Both the position numbers and the translations under genes were made by a program. Of a stretch of 10,809 nucleotides of DNA, positions 7,107-10,809 are shown in pieces. Under the pieces are notes generated by a model. That model had not been told where the DNA came from. It made no database searches and was given only the letters and a program-made list of their open reading frames with translations. The DNA comes from Burkholderiaceae bacterium (GTDB lineage: Bacteria > Pseudomonadota > Gammaproteobacteria > Burkholderiales > Burkholderiaceae): contig JALORV010000042.1 in NCBI GenBank assembly GCA_025458735.1, positions 1 to 10,809 on the forward strand, given 5' to 3'. Position 1 is the stretch's first letter. Each line of letters starts with the position of its first letter.

Positions 7107-7655
7107 TCACTCGGGCGGCCTGGGCGTGAACCCGCTCACTTTGCCGGCTTCGTCGAAATCGACCTTGCAGACGGCCAGCAGACGCTTGCGCAGGCGGGCG
7201 CGCGCCCGCTGGATCCGTGACTTGGCACCGGGCAGCGTGATTCCAAGCTGATCGGCGAGGTCCTGCTGCGAAGCGCCCGAAATATCGCAGAGCGTGAGGG
7301 CGAGCCGATCGTCGGCTGAGAGCTCGGCGAGTACTCGGGGCAGACATTGGCTCAGGTCCTCCACCGGGGCGCGCTCGTCGCCCGCGGGCATGGCGAGTTC
7401 GTCGTCGCCCGGCAGCGACACCTGTTCGCGAACGACGCGCAATCGGTCGGCAAGCGCATTGCGTGCCACCTGGAACAGCCACGCGCGCGCGTTGTCGACG
7501 TCGCAGAACCGGCCGCCCTGGCGCAGGGCCTTGAGAAAGACCTCCTGCAGCAAGTCTTCGGCATCGTCGGCATTGTGCATCCGATGGCGGAGATAGCCTC
7601 GCAACTCGCCCTCGTGCGCGGACCAGGCACTGAGCAGGCAGGAGGGGGCACCCAT
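7107..7655 (-). CDS. sigZ: ECF-type sigma-70 family sigma factor, SigZ-like
   Basis: The product has 182 residues. Region 2 lies at about 10-75, with DAEDLLQEVFLKAL (31-44) as the core-binding helix and ARAWLFQVARNALADRLR (56-73) for -10 recognition. Region 4 lies at about 103-160, with the helix-turn-helix SQQDLADQLGITLPGAKSRI. The tail CKVDFDEAGKVSGFTPRP is the extension I associate with the SigZ family rather than with ordinary ECF factors. It directs RNA polymerase to a private promoter set; the targets are not known. I chose the ATG at 7655 over a TTG at 7658. It starts 15 bases after the acr3 stop, so it belongs to the ars operon, and no anti-sigma gene lies next to it. It has five cysteines (6, 51, 104, 123, 163), which is unusual for so small a cytoplasmic protein. 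Confidence 0.88.
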   Translation of the reverse strand: MGAPSCLLSAWSAHEGELRGYLRHRMHNADDAEDLLQEVFLKALRQGGRFCDVDNARAWLFQVARNALADRLRVVREQVSLPGDDELAMPAGDERAPVEDLSQCLPRVLAELSADDRLALTLCDISGASQQDLADQLGITLPGAKSRIQRARARLRKRLLAVCKVDFDEAGKVSGFTPRPPE

Positions 7656-7670
7656 CAACGATTGTTCAAC

Positions 7671-8738
7671 TCATGCCCGCTCGTACCACGGCTTGGTGGC
7701 GTTGACCACCTTGACCACCAGCAGCATCACCGGCACCTCGATCAGCACGCCGACGACCGTGGCGAGCGCGGCACCAGATTCGAACCCGAACAGGCTGATC
7801 GCGGCGGCGACGGCCAGCTCGAAGAAGTTGGAGGCGCCGATCAGCGCCGACGGGCAGGCCACGCTGTGCTTTTCGCCGAGCGCCCGGTTCAGGAGGTAGG
7901 CCACCGACGAGTTGAAGAACACCTGGACCAGGATCGGCACGGCCAGGAGGGCAATGACCAGCGGCTGCTTGAGAATGGCATTGCCCTGGAAGGCGAACAG
8001 CAGCACGAGTGTCAGCAGCAGGGCGGCGACCGACCAGGGTTGGATCTTCGCCATCGCCGCGTCGAAAGCCCCTTGCCCTCGCGCCAGCAGCCGCTTGCGG
8101 ATGATCTGCGCGAGGATCACCGGAATCACGATGTAGAGAACGACCGATGTGAACAGCGTTGCCCAAGGCACGGTGATGCTGGACACCCCCAGCAGGAACC
8201 CCACGACCGGGGCGAAGGCGAAGATCATGATCAGGTCGTTCAGCGCCACCTGCGACAGCGTGAAATACGGGTCGCCGTTGGTGAGCCGGCTCCAGACGAA
8301 GACCATGGCGGTGCAGGGCGCGGCGGCCAGCAGGATCAGGCCGGCGATGTAGCTGTCGATCTGCTCCGGCGGCAGCAATGGGGCGAACAGCTGGCGGATG
8401 AACAGCCAGGCGAGGAAGGCCATCGAAAACGGCTTGACCAGCCAGTTGATGGTCAGCGTCACGCCGATGCCGCGGATGTGCCCCTTGACCTGGTGCAGCG
8501 CGCCGAAGTCGATCTTCAGCAGCATCGGAATGATCATCACCCAGATGAGCAGCCCGACCGGGAGGTTGACCCTGGCGATTTCCATCGCCCCGATGGCCTG
8601 AAAGAAGTTGGGCAGGAACTGGCCCAGTGCGATGCCGACGACGATGCAGGTCGCGACCCAGGCGGTGAGGTAGCGCTCGAAGAAGTTCATCGGCGCGCCG
8701 GTGGCGCGGCTAGGGGCGACGTCGGATCGTGCGTTCAT
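7671..8738 (-). CDS. acr3: Arsenite efflux transporter, ACR3 family
   Basis: The product has 355 residues with ten predicted membrane helices, the normal size for bacterial Acr3. It exports arsenite (and in some members antimonite) across the inner membrane using the proton-motive force. Visible family motifs are MIIPMLLKIDFGAL, the cysteine motif LLAAAPCTAMVFVWSRLTNG (Cys142, equivalent to the cysteine essential in characterised Acr3 proteins), ACPSALIGASNFFELAVA (Cys295, Glu307) and VLIEVPVMLLVV (Glu334). I chose the ATG at 8738, preceded by a purine-rich AGAGTGAG; an internal ATG at 8690 (MNFFERYL) would shorten the cytoplasmic tail by 16 residues. It lies 69 bases after arsC, with a strong hairpin in the gap, and 15 bases before the sigma-factor gene. 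It is distinct from the unrelated ArsB efflux family. Confidence 0.96.
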   Translation of the reverse strand: MNARSDVAPSRATGAPMNFFERYLTAWVATCIVVGIALGQFLPNFFQAIGAMEIARVNLPVGLLIWVMIIPMLLKIDFGALHQVKGHIRGIGVTLTINWLVKPFSMAFLAWLFIRQLFAPLLPPEQIDSYIAGLILLAAAPCTAMVFVWSRLTNGDPYFTLSQVALNDLIMIFAFAPVVGFLLGVSSITVPWATLFTSVVLYIVIPVILAQIIRKRLLARGQGAFDAAMAKIQPWSVAALLLTLVLLFAFQGNAILKQPLVIALLAVPILVQVFFNSSVAYLLNRALGEKHSVACPSALIGASNFFELAVAAAISLFGFESGAALATVVGVLIEVPVMLLVVKVVNATKPWYERA

Positions 8739-8765
8739 CACTCTCACTCTTCGTCGATTCGGCAG

Positions 8766-8785
8766 GCGCGGCCAGCGGGCCGCGC
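8766..8785 (-). repeat. Strong hairpin between arsC and acr3
   Basis: GCGCGGCC (8766-8773), a 4-base loop, then GGCCGCGC (8778-8785): a perfect 8-pair, all-GC stem inside the 69-base gap between the arsC stop and the acr3 start. No T-run follows in the direction of transcription, so it should not terminate strongly. It could stabilise the upstream arsC message or set the arsC:acr3 ratio. Confidence 0.55.
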
Positions 8786-8807
8786 AGGGTTGTTCTCGCG
8801 GCAAAGG

Positions 8808-9287
8808 TCAGGCGGCGATGCCGCCGATCCGGTCAAGGGCGAGCTTGAGCGCTGGCCGGTCCTGCTGCAGGGTCTCCAGCGGCAAGGCAAGAAAGGCTTC
8901 GATGCGAGCGCGCAGGACGCGATAGGCGGCCATGAAGGACGCGTCGATCTCCGCTTCGGTGCCCGTGGCGTGCGCGGGATCGTCGACGCCCCAATGGGTG
9001 CGCAATACGGGTCCGAGGTACGCCGGGCAGGCCTCGCCCGCGGCGTTCGAGCAGACGGTGACGACGATGTCCGGCGTGACGGGAAGGCTGTCCCAGGACT
9101 TGCTGTGGTAGCCCTCGGTCGATATGCCCTCGCGGGCAAGCAACGCGAGCGACCGCGGATGCACGGTTCCGGTGGGCTTGCTGCCCGCGCTCATCGCTCT
9201 CCAACCGGGGGGCGCCAGGTGATTGAACGTGGCTTCGGCGAGGATCGAACGGCAGGAATTGCCGGTACAGAGAAAGAGGACGTTCAT
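8808..9287 (-). CDS. arsC: Arsenate reductase, thioredoxin-coupled (low-molecular-weight phosphatase fold)
   Basis: The product has 159 residues. It reduces arsenate to arsenite in the cytoplasm, which Acr3 then exports. The N-terminal phosphate-binding loop is CTGNSCRS with the CX5R pattern (nucleophile Cys7, Arg13). The two further redox cysteines lie in TVCSNAAGEACPAYLGP (Cys79, Cys87), which form the disulfide shuttle of the thioredoxin-linked ArsC class, and HWGVDDPA supplies the catalytic aspartate. This differs from the glutaredoxin-linked E. coli plasmid ArsC. The C-terminal helical extension after about 140 is a little longer than the catalytic core needs. The frame is open upstream to 9473, but MNVLFLCTGNS is the natural start. 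No clear Shine-Dalgarno sequence precedes it (CCAAACCAACAACG). It is the first gene of the arsenic block, 190 bases after dsbB. Confidence 0.95.
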   Translation of the reverse strand: MNVLFLCTGNSCRSILAEATFNHLAPPGWRAMSAGSKPTGTVHPRSLALLAREGISTEGYHSKSWDSLPVTPDIVVTVCSNAAGEACPAYLGPVLRTHWGVDDPAHATGTEAEIDASFMAAYRVLRARIEAFLALPLETLQQDRPALKLALDRIGGIAA

Positions 9288-9360
9288 CGTTGTTGGTTTG
9301 GCCAGGGAAGGAACCGCGGGGGCGAGGGGGCGGACAGAGGATCGCCACGACGTGGGGGCG

Positions 9361-9392
9361 CCGATTCGAATTCGCCGATACCCGGGAATCGG
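9361..9392 (-). repeat. Inverted repeat in the arsC leader
   Basis: CCGATTC (9361-9367) and GAATCGG (9386-9392) are exact inverted copies 18 bases apart; the 8-base palindrome CGAATTCG (9367-9374) overlaps the left arm. If transcription starts near 9396, this would be a hairpin at the very 5' end of the arsC message. Confidence 0.35.
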
Positions 9393-9402
9393 GTGGGCTG
9401 CC

Positions 9403-9430
9403 AATAGATCGACATTTCGAATAGTATCAA
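9403..9430 (-). promoter_or_regulatory. Candidate arsC promoter with overlapping operator-like repeat
   Basis: On the minus strand, TTGATA (9430-9425, 5 of 6 matches to the -35 consensus) is followed after 16 bases by TCTATT (9408-9403, 4 of 6 to -10). Between them lies an imperfect inverted repeat ATTCGA-AATG-TCGAT (9408-9422), placed where ArsR-type repressors usually bind. This is the most A/T-rich spot in the 190-base gap between dsbB and arsC, and it would start the arsenic genes about 110 bases before the arsC ATG. The promoter is plausible but unproven, and the regulator is unknown. Confidence 0.45.
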
Positions 9431-9477
9431 AACGATGTGCGGTGCGGTCTGTCGGGCAGGTCGCGACAGCCATCGAG

Positions 9478-9978
9478 TCAGATCGCGCGCCGCCGGGCCC
9501 AGAGCGCCCAGGCCGCCACGACCAGCGCGCAGGTCTGCGCCACCAGCGCCCAGTTGGCCAGCGACAGGCCGAGGATCGAGAGCTCCGCGTTTTCGCAGAA
9601 CCCGGTGGCGAGAAAGAGATCCGGCAAGCGCTGTCCGAGCCACTCCACCAGTTGTTCGATCAGGCCGGGATCGCCGGCGGTGCAGGAAATGCTGCCCGTC
9701 GGTTGGGCCTGCAGCCAGCTCTGATAGGCAGCGGCGACGACACCGCTGGCGGACACGGGAAGGCTCAGCAGGACGGCAAGCACGCCCGCCCGCCGCGGCC
9801 AGTACCAGGCGGTCACCCCGAACAACACGGTCAGGATCATGAACAGCAGGCGCTGGAAGATGCACAGGTGACAGGGGTGCAAGCCGAGCGCGGCGGTGAG
9901 GCCAAGGCTCAGCGCCACCGTGGCGCCGCACGCAATGGCAGCGAGCGTCCACAACACGCGGGGGGACGGCAGGTTCAT
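9478..9978 (-). CDS. dsbB: Disulfide bond formation protein B
   Basis: The product has 166 residues and four membrane helices. DsbB is the inner-membrane enzyme that reoxidises the periplasmic dithiol oxidase DsbA and passes the electrons to quinone. Both cysteine pairs are present: HPCHLC (Cys36, Cys39) at the end of helix 1, followed by the quinone-contacting arginine in FQR (Arg43), and the second periplasmic-loop pair Cys99 (SISCTAGD) and Cys128 (GFCEN). The length is that of ordinary DsbB. The ATG at 9978 has a GGAG sequence about 11 bases upstream. It begins 30 bases after the CcdA-type gene and probably shares its transcript. It is cotranscribed with reductive-pathway genes (CcdA, thioredoxin-like), so the block covers both oxidising and reducing arms of periplasmic thiol chemistry. 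No dsbA is visible. Confidence 0.93.
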   Translation of the reverse strand: MNLPSPRVLWTLAAIACGATVALSLGLTAALGLHPCHLCIFQRLLFMILTVLFGVTAWYWPRRAGVLAVLLSLPVSASGVVAAAYQSWLQAQPTGSISCTAGDPGLIEQLVEWLGQRLPDLFLATGFCENAELSILGLSLANWALVAQTCALVVAAWALWARRRAI

Positions 9979-10008
9979 CGGTTCGTTGCTCCGTCAGGAA
10001 CGAAGGGT

Positions 10009-10686
10009 TCAAGGATTGGCCGCTTGCACGACCCACCACAGGCCGGCGAACACCAGGATTGCGCCGAAGAATCGTCGCCCCGGCAGCCAGCGCTCGATCG
10101 GTGCGGTCCGGCGCATCAGGTGTTGAGCGCTGCTCGGTAGCGCGCCTGCGACCAGCAGCAGCGCACCGTGACCCAGACCGTACACGGCCAGCAGCGCCGC
10201 GCCCTGCCAGGTCGCGCCGTCGAGCAGTGCGCCGCTGCCCGCGAGGGCAAGTGCCGCTGCCAGCGCAGGCGTCGCGCACGGGCTCATCACCGTCCCGAGC
10301 AGCGCGCCCAGCAGCGCAGCGCCCGGAATCCCGGAGCCGGCAAGGCGCGACTGCAGTCGGGACGGCACGTGGGGCCGGACGCCACCGGGGGAACCCCGCC
10401 AGATCCACACGCCCACCGCGACCACCAGTGCGCCCACCGCGGCCGACCACAATCCGGGCAACGCACCCAACAGCAGGCCCAGTCGGGCGGCGATCAGGCC
10501 CAGCAGCGTCAGTGCAACGATCGTCCCGGCGACAAAGGCGGTCGCCAACACCCATGCGCGCCGCGGTGAACCCGCGCGACCACCGACGTAGCCGACCGCG
10601 ACCGGCACCGCCGCGAGCGCACAGGGGGATGCGGAGGTCAGCAGGCCACCGACAAAGGCGGCCGTGAAGGCTTCGATGCCGATCAC
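10009..10686 (-). CDS. CcdA/DsbD-type membrane thiol-electron transporter
   Basis: The product has 225 residues and about six membrane helices, arranged as two related halves. Each half carries the proline-cysteine motif of the CcdA/DsbD core: SASPCALAAVP (Cys22) and VMSPCATPALA (Cys137). This cysteine pair carries electrons from cytoplasmic thioredoxin across the inner membrane to periplasmic thiol proteins. There is no thioredoxin or N-terminal DsbD domain attached, so it is the short CcdA kind. The start is a GTG at 10686 whose GTGA overlaps the TGA of the thioredoxin-like gene upstream, indicating translational coupling; no ATG lies nearby. It is followed 30 bases later by dsbB. The periplasmic target (cytochrome c maturation or another reductant pathway) cannot be told from the sequence, so I give no gene symbol. 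Confidence 0.9.
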   Translation of the reverse strand: MIGIEAFTAAFVGGLLTSASPCALAAVPVAVGYVGGRAGSPRRAWVLATAFVAGTIVALTLLGLIAARLGLLLGALPGLWSAAVGALVVAVGVWIWRGSPGGVRPHVPSRLQSRLAGSGIPGAALLGALLGTVMSPCATPALAAALALAGSGALLDGATWQGAALLAVYGLGHGALLLVAGALPSSAQHLMRRTAPIERWLPGRRFFGAILVFAGLWWVVQAANP

Positions 10687-10809
10687 CGCGCCGCCCCGGC
10701 GTCAGCCGCTCCAAGCCGGACCAGGATCTCCTCGGGTCCGATCCTGCCCATGTGACGCCCGATCTCCCGTCCCCGGGCGTCGAAGAACACCTGCGTCGGC
10801 ATCAGCTGG
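10683..10809 (-). CDS. Thioredoxin-fold protein, C-terminal fragment (start beyond window)
   Basis: Only 41 residues are visible, beginning QLMPTQVFFDARGREIG. The MPTQVFFD sequence is the cis-proline loop and following strand of a thioredoxin fold, and GRIGPEEILVRLG is the closing helix. The active-site CxxC would lie upstream, out of view. It ends in a TGA that overlaps the GTG start of the CcdA-type gene, so it is probably that transporter's partner, as an exported or cytoplasmic thioredoxin. Whether it has a signal peptide cannot be seen. Confidence 0.75.
   Translation of the reverse strand, partial: QLMPTQVFFDARGREIGRHMGRIGPEEILVRLGAADAGAAR

Noticed and set aside
7347..9407. 686-codon plus-strand open frame
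   Set aside because: It runs antisense through sigZ, acr3 and arsC, all of which have diagnostic motifs; the translation is low-complexity.
9284..10714. 476-codon minus-strand open frame overlapping the CcdA-type gene and dsbB in another frame
   Set aside because: Arg/Ala/Gly-rich shadow; CcdA and DsbB cysteine motifs lie in different frames.
1..10809. Insertion sequences, tRNA/rRNA genes or CRISPR arrays
   Set aside because: I saw no transposase-like protein, no paired terminal repeats with target duplications, no regularly spaced repeats and no tRNA- or rRNA-like sequence.

Overview
The window is GC-rich and dense, and every gene I can support lies on the minus strand, so gene order runs from high to low coordinates. 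Protein families and codon use (Acr3, thioredoxin-type ArsC, DsbB, a SigZ-type sigma factor, a signal-peptide outer-membrane barrel) point to a Gram-negative proteobacterium, probably a betaproteobacterium. That assignment is inference. The many long plus-strand open frames are GC-rich shadows of the minus-strand genes.

Layout in transcription order. (1) 10809-9478, thiol-redox block: the C-terminal end of a thioredoxin-fold protein, a CcdA-type thiol/electron transporter joined to it by a 4-base GTGA overlap, and DsbB. (2) 9477-9288: a 190-base gap with a candidate promoter and an imperfect inverted repeat. (3) 9287-7107, arsenic block: arsC (arsenate reductase), acr3 (arsenite efflux) and a SigZ-type sigma factor 15 bases after acr3. 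(4) 7029-4317: two paralogous ArsP/DUF318-type permeases followed by a 78-residue CxxC thioredoxin-like protein. The first permease is broken: about 22 residues are missing and the frame is shifted. The second is intact. (5) 4316-3967: a 350-base gene-free stretch with an inverted repeat and weak promoter-like sequences. (6) 3966-1: a separate envelope-transport operon of a LolD/MacB-type ATPase, an FtsX/MacB-type permease, a LolA-like periplasmic protein and an outer-membrane beta-barrel that runs off the window. The first three of these genes are joined by 8-base start/stop overlaps.

How it may work: ArsC reduces arsenate using thioredoxin-type electrons, Acr3 expels arsenite, and the ArsP-type permease with its small redox partner may handle a related (for example organoarsenical) substrate. 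The CcdA/DsbB/thioredoxin genes handle periplasmic and cytoplasmic thiols. No ArsR repressor is visible, and the sigma factor has no neighbouring anti-sigma gene. The second operon looks like a trans-envelope lipid or lipoprotein trafficking route (ABC motor, periplasmic LolA-fold carrier, outer-membrane barrel) whose cargo cannot be read from sequence.

Most worth a second look: the deleted/frameshifted permease, the cysteine-containing SigZ factor inside an arsenic operon, and the ABC/LolA-like/barrel operon.
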